Assembly: GCA_902465495.1 (NCBI GenBank)
Contig: CABQND010000031.1
Span: forward strand, 1-24,505
Length of the DNA stretch: 24,505 bases
Reading direction: 5' to 3'
DNA from: an uncultured Eubacteriales bacterium
GTDB lineage: Bacteria; Bacillota; Clostridia; Christensenellales; Borkfalkiaceae
Below, piece by piece: positions 9,784-15,855 of this stretch. The position numbers and the translations under genes were made by a program. Position 1 is the stretch's first letter; every line of letters starts with the position of its first letter. The notes beneath the pieces are model-generated. The model searched no databases, was not told where the DNA came from, and was given only the letters and a program-made list of their open reading frames with translations.

Positions 9784-10353
9784 ATGAGGAGCATAACAAA
9801 AATAGAACTGCAATATGCGCACAGGTTCTATGGGTTTAAGGGAGAGGCACAGTATCTGCATGGGCACACGGGTGTACTGACAATTGAGGTAGAGGATACG
9901 GTAAATGAAGGGGTAAACATGGTTTTTCCCTGCAATGAAATTCAAAAGACGGCATGGGAAGTTTTGAAAAATTTTGATCATGCACTTATTTTGCGCGAAG
10001 ATGATCCGCTTTTACCCGCAGTCCTTAACGTTTATGAGAAGCAGGGGATCAAAGACGGTTCGCCGCAGAACACGATGAAGGGTGCAGCTTTTAAAACAGA
10101 ACTTGCGACAGCATATCCCGATTGTCGTTTAGTGGTAACAAAAGAAACGATGACGGTGGAAGGAATGATCAAAATTGTTTATTCCCTCTTAAAAGATAAG
10201 TTGAACATTGCAAAACTTACTTTTACAAGCGGGGTCAATGCTGCTTCACAAGAGTTTGTGACGCAAAACAAGATTGATCGTTGCCCTCTTTGCGGAATTG
10301 CATTGGATGAAAACGGTGTATGCCCGAAGTGTGGCTATAAAAAAAGGATTTAA
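9784..10353 (+). CDS. QueD / 6-pyruvoyl-tetrahydropterin synthase-like protein with zinc-ribbon tail
   Basis: A 189-residue member of the PTPS/QueD fold family, which acts on dihydroneopterin triphosphate in pterin and queuosine synthesis. The zinc-binding histidines are visible (His13 in LQYAHRF, His26 and His28 in YLHGH), as is the NFDH motif (65-66) and TVEGM at about 124-128. The catalytic Cys that lies four residues before LHGH in QueD is Ala22 here, and the late strand reads LTFTSGV where QueD has a KET motif, so the usual acid/base residues seem lost. A C-terminal zinc ribbon has Cys167, Cys170, Cys180 and Cys183. The ATG at 9784 is preferred over an upstream TTG because GGAGG lies at 9771-9775. 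No other queuosine gene and no preQ1 riboswitch is nearby. The family assignment is firm; the reaction is not. Confidence 0.8.
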   Translation: MRSITKIELQYAHRFYGFKGEAQYLHGHTGVLTIEVEDTVNEGVNMVFPCNEIQKTAWEVLKNFDHALILREDDPLLPAVLNVYEKQGIKDGSPQNTMKGAAFKTELATAYPDCRLVVTKETMTVEGMIKIVYSLLKDKLNIAKLTFTSGVNAASQEFVTQNKIDRCPLCGIALDENGVCPKCGYKKRI

Positions 10354-10405
10354 TTAAAACGCATTGAATAGTCATATATTGGATATGTAAATTCGGATCA
10401 ATAAG

Positions 10406-10445
10406 AAAGCGAGCATGATCAATTCAGATCAATGCTCGCTTTTTA
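10406..10445. terminator. Bidirectional terminator between convergent genes
   Basis: AAAGCGAGCAT (10406-10416) pairs with ATGCTCGCTTT (10432-10442), extended by GATC/GATC inside the loop side. T-runs follow on the plus strand and a T-rich stretch on the minus strand. It lies between the ends of the QueD-like gene and the convergent small gene and can serve both. Confidence 0.85.
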
Positions 10446-10470
10446 TGTTAGAATCAATTGTTTGATCGGA

Positions 10471-10734
10471 TTACATTACAATATTTTCCAACAAGAGATA
10501 GTCAAAATCGACGGATTCCACAAAGTCGCGCGGATAAAAACGAACGTGGTTAAATTTTGCAAAATTAAAAATATGTGTTTTTAATAGCACAGGTGTAGGA
10601 CAATCCAGTTCGCGGCAAATATCAAAAAGATATTGTAGAAAATGTGAATAAGTCAATTTTTCTTCATTATTTTCATAGACAAATTGTTTTTGAATTTTTC
10701 CTTCTTTCATGATTTTTGCCCAAATACGGAACAT
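10471..10734 (-). CDS. Small conserved protein of unknown function
   Basis: An 87-residue protein beginning MFRIWAKIMKEGKIQKQ and ending with VESVDFDYLLLEN. I recognise this pattern as a small family common in Clostridia without an assigned function; that recognition is from memory and unverified. It has no membrane segment or signal peptide, and has a mixed alpha/beta composition with a single FDICRELDCP helix. AAGGAT lies 8 bases before the start, and a 17-bp-spaced promoter with a perfect palindrome over the start site precedes it. It is transcribed alone, convergent with the QueD-like gene. Confidence 0.8.
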   Translation of the reverse strand: MFRIWAKIMKEGKIQKQFVYENNEEKLTYSHFLQYLFDICRELDCPTPVLLKTHIFNFAKFNHVRFYPRDFVESVDFDYLLLENIVM

Positions 10735-10755
10735 GCGTTTACATCCTTAAAATTG

Positions 10756-10767
10756 AATTGTACAATT
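10756..10767. promoter_or_regulatory. 12-bp perfect palindrome over a start site
   Basis: AATTGTACAATT is fully self-complementary and lies directly downstream of the minus-strand -10 box at 10769-10774, where the transcript of the small gene would begin. The position suits a repressor operator; the regulator is unknown. Confidence 0.4.
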
Positions 10768-10768
10768 A

Positions 10769-10797
10769 AGTATAGCGAAAAAATTTAAAAAAGTAAA
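10769..10797 (-). promoter_or_regulatory. Sigma-A promoter of the small conserved gene
   Basis: On the minus strand, -35 TTTACT (10792-10797), 17-bp spacer, -10 TATACT (10769-10774). It is 35 bp upstream of the start codon. Confidence 0.65.
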
Positions 10798-10891
10798 CCA
10801 ATCTTTGTAAAATCCGTAAAAATTATTGAATCATTGAGCTCTAACTTTTGGGTTTTGTCACAAGAGTGCTGCAATGATTTATTTTTGTTTA

Positions 10892-10920
10892 TTGCTTTTT
10901 GCTTTTTGATGTGCTATAAT
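10892..10920 (+). promoter_or_regulatory. Candidate promoter of the sugar O-acetyltransferase
   Basis: TTGCTT (10892-10897), 17-bp spacer, TATAAT (10915-10920). The start would be near 10927, leaving an AT-rich leader of about 150 nt. Confidence 0.6.
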
Positions 10921-11080
10921 AACAAGAGAAAGCCTTTTTCTTAATAAAATAAATTTGAGATGAAATAGTGTGAGGAATTGATATAAAAATATAGTATTAT
11001 GATTGTTTCTCTCAATATAAAAGGCAAAAGATACCGGGTAGGATATTGGATATAAAAAACGGAAGGAGTGGCTTGAACAT

Positions 11081-11806
11081 ATGACCATACATCACGACAA
11101 GGCAGTATATGGAAAGCTTGCTTCATTGAATGAAGAGTTTTCACAGGAGCAGTTGGAGGAAATGACAAAGATGCTCAACGAGCAGGAAGAACACGGGGAG
11201 CAGTATAAAAGGATGGTTTCGGGCGAGTTGTATGACCCGTCAGATGTGGAACTTGTCGCAATGCGCAAGCACATACGAAAACTTTTTAAGCGTTATAATG
11301 ATTCAGACGAGGATGACATGAAAGAGCGTGAAAAGCTTTTGCATGAAATGTTCGGGAAATGTGGCGAGCGTTTATATTGCGAGCCGCCTCTGCGTTTTGA
11401 TTACGGTTGCAATACCGAAGTAGAAGAAGATTTTTTCTCGAATTTTAATCTTGTTATTCTCGATTGCGCACATGTAAAGATCGGAAAACAATGTTTTATC
11501 GGACCCAATGTGACGATTGCAACGCCGGTGCATCCTCTTCTTTCCTGTGATCGTAACATGCGGCGCGCAGAAGATGGACATTATTATGATCTTGAATACG
11601 CAAAGCCGATCACGATCGGAGATAACGTATGGCTTGCAAGCGGCGTGACTGTTTGCGGAGGTGTCACGATTGGGAACGATGCGGTGATCGGAGCGGGGAG
11701 TGTTGTAACGCGTGATATTCCTTCGGGGGTATTTGCTGCGGGAAATCCATGCCGAGTGATTCGCAAATTGAGTGAAGCGGATAAAATGCAGTTGCCGCGC
11801 CATTGA
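11081..11806 (+). CDS. Sugar O-acetyltransferase (maltose/galactoside acetyltransferase family)
   Basis: A 241-residue left-handed beta-helix acetyltransferase that would move an acetyl group from acetyl-CoA to a sugar. The Maa-type N-terminal domain starts at GELYDPSDVELVAMR (48-62), the hexapeptide repeats run from about 125 to 215, and the catalytic histidine is His151 in ATPVHPL. The C-terminal AAGNPCRVIRKL is typical. Family members usually begin near residue 45, so the first 44 residues are an acidic, helical extension (EEFSQEQLEEMTKMLNEQEE). The start at 11081 has GGAAGGAG at 11061-11068, a 12-base spacing; an internal start at Met45 is possible but has no better site. The sugar substrate is unknown. 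Confidence 0.88.
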   Translation: MTIHHDKAVYGKLASLNEEFSQEQLEEMTKMLNEQEEHGEQYKRMVSGELYDPSDVELVAMRKHIRKLFKRYNDSDEDDMKEREKLLHEMFGKCGERLYCEPPLRFDYGCNTEVEEDFFSNFNLVILDCAHVKIGKQCFIGPNVTIATPVHPLLSCDRNMRRAEDGHYYDLEYAKPITIGDNVWLASGVTVCGGVTIGNDAVIGAGSVVTRDIPSGVFAAGNPCRVIRKLSEADKMQLPRH

Positions 11807-11821
11807 TTTTTTGAATGTGTC

Positions 11822-11850
11822 TTGACAATCGGTGCTTTGTTGAGTATAAT
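11822..11850 (+). promoter_or_regulatory. Consensus sigma-A promoter of the zinc-ribbon protein gene
   Basis: A perfect TTGACA (11822-11827), 17-bp spacer, TATAAT (11845-11850), 15 bp after the preceding stop. It rules out any translation start at 11850, because transcription begins near 11857. Confidence 0.85.
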
Positions 11851-11888
11851 TGTTTATTAGAAGAGTTGGCATGATAGGTGAGGTAAAT

Positions 11889-12998
11889 ATGAACGATAAA
11901 AATGTTTTTTTTGATGAGGATATACCGACATCTTCGGAACAGGAAGAAAGGACGAGTGTAACAAAATGTCCTGCCTGCGGGGCAAACATGGTATTTGATT
12001 CCGAAAACGGGACTCTGTACTGTGAACATTGCGGTTCGCGCCGAGAGATCATCAGCAAGACAAGCGAAGAGCAGGATTTTGAAAATCTTCTCAGTGCGGA
12101 TAATTCTTGGGGCGAAGAAACACATGTGTTCCGATGCGAAAATTGCGGAGCTCATGAAGTGCTGGATCGCCGTGAGATTGCAAAAGCTTGTTCTTTTTGC
12201 GGTACTACAAACATTGTGGAAACGGATGAGCTTCCGGGTATTCGCCCGAATGCGGTCGTTCCTTTTCGTATCGGAAAAGATACTGCGGGTAAAAATGTAA
12301 AGCATTGGGCACGAAAACGTTTGCTTGCGCCTGGGAAGTTCCGAAAAAGCGCAAAGCCGGAAGAGTTGAAAGGTGTATATACTCCCGCTTTTTCGTTCGA
12401 TACAGCCACGGAATCAGATTATGTTGCTGTTTTAGGTAAATATTATTATCGTACCAAACGTGTCAATGGTCGTACGGTGCAGGAACGGTATATCCGGTAT
12501 TTTACGGTGAGAGGTCATTATTCCATGTGGTTTGATGATGTGCTCATTCAGGCCGGCGGCGCACTGGATCAAAAATCGCTGAAAAAGCTGCAGCCGTTTG
12601 AAACCAATCAAAGCAAAGAATACACCACAGAATATTTGAGCGGTTTTACAGCCAGTCAAAATACTAAAAGCGGACTGGATTGTTGGGAAGAGGCAAAGCA
12701 AGAGATACAAGTTCGTTTAAAAAGTGCGATTTTAAGTCAATATGTTTATGACATTGTATCTTCATACAATGTCAACACACAGTGCAATAATATTACATAC
12801 AAATACATATTGATCCCGCTGTATGTCGGACATTGCAATTGGAAGACGAAGCTTTATAATTTTTTTGTAAACGGTTTCAATGGAAAGGTTACAGGCAAAG
12901 CGCCTGTTTCGCCTTTAAAAGTAGGGGCACTCGTGTTATTGGGGATCGCTGTCATTGTGGGGATTGTGTTGTTGTATCTGAATTTTTCCGGTAGTTGA
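11889..12998 (+). CDS. Double zinc-ribbon protein with C-terminal membrane segment
   Basis: A 369-residue protein. Two TFIIB-like zinc ribbons are seen at Cys27/Cys30...Cys45/Cys48 and Cys83/Cys86...Cys101/Cys104. A long soluble middle part (about 115-335) is rich in aromatic residues and beta-type sequence. A hydrophobic segment at about 344-365 (VGALVLLGIAVIVGIVLLYL) would anchor it in the membrane with the ribbons in the cytosol. ATG 11889 is chosen over in-frame codons at 11850 and 11871 because GGTGAGG (11877-11883) precedes it and the promoter starts RNA near 11857. Similar proteins are often called TFIIB-type zinc-ribbon proteins in Clostridia; no function is established. It is probably transcribed alone, possibly with read-through to rarA. 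Confidence 0.85.
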   Translation: MNDKNVFFDEDIPTSSEQEERTSVTKCPACGANMVFDSENGTLYCEHCGSRREIISKTSEEQDFENLLSADNSWGEETHVFRCENCGAHEVLDRREIAKACSFCGTTNIVETDELPGIRPNAVVPFRIGKDTAGKNVKHWARKRLLAPGKFRKSAKPEELKGVYTPAFSFDTATESDYVAVLGKYYYRTKRVNGRTVQERYIRYFTVRGHYSMWFDDVLIQAGGALDQKSLKKLQPFETNQSKEYTTEYLSGFTASQNTKSGLDCWEEAKQEIQVRLKSAILSQYVYDIVSSYNVNTQCNNITYKYILIPLYVGHCNWKTKLYNFFVNGFNGKVTGKAPVSPLKVGALVLLGIAVIVGIVLLYLNFSGS

Positions 12999-13023
12999 TG
13001 ATTCGGCAATTGAAAAATATACA
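12995..13023 (+). promoter_or_regulatory. Weak candidate promoter for rarA
   Basis: TTGATG (12995-13000), 17-bp spacer, TATACA (13018-13023), matching four of six positions at each box and overlapping the preceding stop codon. If used, the hairpin at 13047-13075 lies in the leader. Confidence 0.3.
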
Positions 13024-13046
13024 GCAGAAAGATTCGTTCGGTAGTT

Positions 13047-13079
13047 AGGGCGGGAGTGTTTGTTGCTCCCGCCCTTTAG
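13047..13079 (+). terminator. Terminator or attenuator between the zinc-ribbon gene and rarA
   Basis: A perfect 10-bp GC-rich stem AGGGCGGGAG (13047-13056) / CTCCCGCCCT (13066-13075), 9-nt loop, followed only by TTA, so the T-tract is short. It ends the upstream gene incompletely, or acts as a leader hairpin of rarA. Confidence 0.6.
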
Positions 13080-13128
13080 AAACGGTACGTTGAATATACG
13101 AAATGTGCCGAAAAATGCAGGGAGAAAA

Positions 13129-14448
13129 ATGGAACAGCAATCGATGTTTTTGCGGGAAGAAGATCTCCCGCTTGCGGCGCGCATGCGGCCGCGTACGTTG
13201 GAAGAGTTTGCAGGGCAGACGCATCTTTTGGGCGAAGGAAAGGTGCTTCGCCGCATGATTGAAGGCGATTCGGTGGGTTCGATGATTTTTTGGGGACCGC
13301 CGGGCGTCGGTAAGACAACGTTGGCGCGCATTATCGCGAATAAAACCAAAGCCTCTTTTATTGATTTTTCTGCGGTGACCAGCGGCATTAAAGAGATCAA
13401 GCAGGTCATGGAACAGGCGGAGAAGAACCGTCGGTTTGGTGAAAAGACGATTCTTTTCGTGGATGAAATACATCGTTTCAATAAGGCACAACAAGACGCG
13501 TTTCTTCCGTTTGTCGAGCGCGGAAGTATCGTTATGATCGGTGCTACGACGGAAAATCCTTCGTTTGAGGTCAATGGCGCTCTTTTGTCCCGATGTAAAG
13601 TGTTTGTATTGCAGGCTTTGAAAACGGAAGAGCTGATAGCGCTTTTACAGCGCGCATTGCGGGACGAAAGAGGATTTGGAAAACAAAAGGTAGAGATTGC
13701 TCCTGAACTTATCGAAGCGATCGCGGTATTTGCCAACGGCGATGCGCGCAGTGCTCTTTCCACACTGGAAATGGCGGTGCTGAACGGTGAAACGCACGAG
13801 GGCGTGACTTGCGTTACGCGCGAAACGATCGAGCAGTGCACTTCAAAAAAATCTCTCTTGTACGATAAGAAGGGGGAAGAGCATTACAATCTGATCTCGG
13901 CACTTCATAAGTCAATGCGCAACTCCGATCCCGATGCCGCCGTATATTGGCTGGCGCGGATGCTGGAAGCAGGCGAAGATCCGCTGTATGTAGCGCGGCG
14001 CATAACGCGGTTTGCAAGCGAGGACATCGGGCTTGCCGATCCTCGCGCGCTGGAAGTTGCGGTGGCCGCGTATCAGGCATGCCATCTGATCGGAATGCCC
14101 GAATGCAGTGTGCATCTGACCGAGGCGGCAGTTTATATGTCTCTTGCTCCGAAATCCAATGCTCTGTATGTCGCGTATGAGAGTGCAAAAAAGGATGCGC
14201 TGACCATGCTTGCCGAACCGGTGCCGCTCGTTATTCGCAATGCTCCCACGAAGTTGATGAAGGAACTTGAATACGGCAAAGGTTACCAGTACGCACACGA
14301 TACAAAGGATAAACTCACCGATATGCAATGTCTTCCCGATTCACTCTTGGGAAAAGAATATTACCGTCCGACCGAAGAGGGGCTGGAAGCGCGTTTCGGC
14401 GCGCGCCTGCGCGAGATCAAAGAGTGGAAAAAAGAGCATAAAAAATGA
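13129..14448 (+). CDS. rarA: Replication-associated recombination protein A (MgsA/RarA AAA+ ATPase)
   Basis: A 439-residue AAA+ ATPase related to clamp loaders and human WRNIP1 that acts at stalled replication forks. Walker A is GPPGVGKTT (56-64), Walker B is ILFVDEIHRF (108-117) and sensor 1 is ATTENPSF (139-146). The C-terminal tetramerisation region carries RITRFASEDIGLADP and the LAPKSNALYVA motif typical of the family. The start at 13129 is chosen, with GGAG at 13121-13124, over an open-frame extension back to 13060 that would run through the terminator hairpin. The length is normal. Its 3' end converges on ychF. Confidence 0.96.
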   Translation: MEQQSMFLREEDLPLAARMRPRTLEEFAGQTHLLGEGKVLRRMIEGDSVGSMIFWGPPGVGKTTLARIIANKTKASFIDFSAVTSGIKEIKQVMEQAEKNRRFGEKTILFVDEIHRFNKAQQDAFLPFVERGSIVMIGATTENPSFEVNGALLSRCKVFVLQALKTEELIALLQRALRDERGFGKQKVEIAPELIEAIAVFANGDARSALSTLEMAVLNGETHEGVTCVTRETIEQCTSKKSLLYDKKGEEHYNLISALHKSMRNSDPDAAVYWLARMLEAGEDPLYVARRITRFASEDIGLADPRALEVAVAAYQACHLIGMPECSVHLTEAAVYMSLAPKSNALYVAYESAKKDALTMLAEPVPLVIRNAPTKLMKELEYGKGYQYAHDTKDKLTDMQCLPDSLLGKEYYRPTEEGLEARFGARLREIKEWKKEHKK

Positions 14449-14478
14449 CCCGTTCCCGGCAACGCCGAAACGGGTCAT
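14441..14478 (-). terminator. Intrinsic terminator of ychF, reading into the end of rarA
   Basis: On the minus strand, ATGACCCGTT (14469-14478) pairs perfectly over 10 bp with AACGGGTCAT (14445-14454), followed directly by a T-run that lies inside the last rarA codons. The T-run is on the minus-strand side only, so it belongs to ychF. Confidence 0.8.
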
Positions 14479-14487
14479 GGCGCAGAA

Positions 14488-14541
14488 ACGGCCGCTCCGT
14501 TCCTTTGATTTTAGGAACATGGCGGCCGTCTTATTCTGTTT
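14488..14541 (+). terminator. Terminator of rarA
   Basis: ACGGCCGC (14488-14495) pairs with GCGGCCGT (14522-14529), and GTTCCT (14499-14504) with AGGAAC (14513-14518), giving a long two-part stem. It is followed by CTTATTCTGTTTT. Placed 40 bp after the rarA stop. Confidence 0.75.
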
Positions 14542-14592
14542 TATAAAGTATGAAGTCAGAAACATCTGCCGAATCGGCATATATTTTGCACG

Positions 14593-15690
14593 TTAAACGT
14601 TAAAACGGAAGAGGACGACATCGCCGTCTTTGATGACGTAGTCCTTTCCTTCGGAGCGCACTTTACCTTTTTCCTTGGCGGCATTATAGTTGCCGCATTC
14701 GAGAAGCACTTCATAGTCAACGACTTCCGCGCGGATAAATCCTTTTTCAAAGTCGGTGTGGATCTTACCTGCCGCCTGCGGCGCTTTGGTGCCTTTGGTG
14801 ATGGTCCATGCGCGCGTTTCTTTTTCGCCCGCAGTGAGATAGCTGATCAATCCGAGCAGGGAATAGGATTTCTTGATGAGGCGGTTGAGTCCGCTTTCCG
14901 AAAGTCCCAAATCTTCCAAAAAGAGCTGTGCATCTTCGGGTGAGAGCTGGGAAAGCTCTTCCTCTGTTTTTGCGCAGATTACGAGCACTTCACTTCCTTC
15001 TTTTGCGGCGTAATCTTCCACTCTTTTCACATAGGGAAGTTCGGAATCAGGTTTGCCCATATCCTTTTCGGCAATATTTGCGGCATAAATAACGGGCTTT
15101 GCGGTCAGAAGGAAGAGATCGTGCATCATAGCTTGTTCTTCCTCTGATAGATCGAGGGTGCGCGCGCATTTTTCCTGTGAGAGATGATCGAGAACTTTTT
15201 GTAAAAATTCCGCTTCTACGAGGAACTTTTTATCGCCGCCTTTTGCGGAGTTTTTTGCGCGGTCCAGGCGTTTTTGTACCGTTTCCATGTCCGCAAGAAT
15301 AAGTTCAAGGTTGATGATCCCGATATCGCGGACAGGATCAACGGTATTTTCGACGTGAGTGACGTTTTCATCCTCGAAACAGCGCACGACGTGCACGATC
15401 GCGTCCACTTCGCGGATATGCGAGAGGAATTTATTGCCCAAACCTTCGCCTTTGGAAGCGCCTTTGACAAGTCCCGCAATGTCTACAAATTCGATGACAG
15501 CGGGCGTGATCTTTTTGCTGTCGTAGAGTGCGGCAAGTTTGTTCAGACGTTCGTCAGGCACCGCCACAACCCCGACGTTGGGTTCTATGGTGCAGAAAGG
15601 ATAGTTCGCGGCTTCTGCGCCCGCGTGCGTGATCGCATTGAACAGCGTGGATTTCCCAACGTTGGGAAGACCGACGACTCCCAGTTTCAT
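14593..15690 (-). CDS. ychF: YchF/OLA1-family ATPase
   Basis: A 365-residue universally conserved P-loop protein of the Obg group that prefers ATP to GTP and binds ribosomes; in E. coli it modulates the oxidative stress response. G1 is GLPNVGKST (7-15). The base-recognition motif is NIAE (205-208) instead of NKxD, the hallmark of the ATP-specific YchF branch. The cysteine in NYPFC (Cys33) aligns with the redox-sensitive Cys35 of E. coli. A C-terminal TGS domain (about 280-365) is present. The frame is open far upstream to 16287, but that is argS antisense; the start at 15690 has GGAGGT at 15696-15701. It is divergent from argS and ends at its own terminator. Confidence 0.97.
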   Translation of the reverse strand: MKLGVVGLPNVGKSTLFNAITHAGAEAANYPFCTIEPNVGVVAVPDERLNKLAALYDSKKITPAVIEFVDIAGLVKGASKGEGLGNKFLSHIREVDAIVHVVRCFEDENVTHVENTVDPVRDIGIINLELILADMETVQKRLDRAKNSAKGGDKKFLVEAEFLQKVLDHLSQEKCARTLDLSEEEQAMMHDLFLLTAKPVIYAANIAEKDMGKPDSELPYVKRVEDYAAKEGSEVLVICAKTEEELSQLSPEDAQLFLEDLGLSESGLNRLIKKSYSLLGLISYLTAGEKETRAWTITKGTKAPQAAGKIHTDFEKGFIRAEVVDYEVLLECGNYNAAKEKGKVRSEGKDYVIKDGDVVLFRFNV

Positions 15691-15704
15691 AACAGACCTC
15701 CGTT

Positions 15705-15727
15705 GGCTTTTCCGGCAGGGAAAAGCC
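15705..15727 (-). promoter_or_regulatory. Hairpin just upstream of the ychF ribosome binding site
   Basis: GGCTTTTCC (15705-15713) and GGAAAAGCC (15719-15727) form a perfect 9-bp stem with a 5-nt loop in the ychF leader, four bases from the ribosome binding site. There is no T-run, so it is not a terminator; it may influence translation or RNA stability. Confidence 0.5.
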
Positions 15728-15739
15728 GCAACCTTCCTT

Positions 15740-15768
15740 ATTATAATACAAAAGAACAAAATAATCAA
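15740..15768 (-). promoter_or_regulatory. Sigma-A promoter of ychF
   Basis: On the minus strand, -35 TTGATT (15763-15768), 17-bp spacer, -10 TATAAT (15740-15745). It lies back to back with the argS promoter. Confidence 0.75.
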
Positions 15769-15796
15769 AATAAAAGGGCGTGGAAATGCGAAAAAG

Positions 15797-15825
15797 TTGT
15801 CAAAAATCTCGAAATATGGTACACT
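15797..15825 (+). promoter_or_regulatory. Sigma-A promoter of argS
   Basis: TTGTCA (15797-15802), 17-bp spacer, TACACT (15820-15825). RNA would start near 15832, leaving a leader of only about 24 nt, so no T-box can fit. Confidence 0.75.
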
Positions 15826-15855
15826 TAAAAGGATATTAAGCAAACAGAGGTCGTT

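Larger units (their letters stand above)
10735..11080. other. 346-bp divergent regulatory gap
   Basis: An AT-rich region between two divergent genes. It holds the minus-strand promoter and palindrome of the small gene (10756-10797) and the plus-strand promoter of the acetyltransferase (10892-10920). The remaining 150 bp upstream of 11081 is an AT-rich leader in which I see no gene, no strong hairpin and no known riboswitch. Confidence 0.7.

Noticed and set aside
15826..15855. T-box before argS
   Set aside because: The predicted leader is only about 24 nt and has no T-box sequence.
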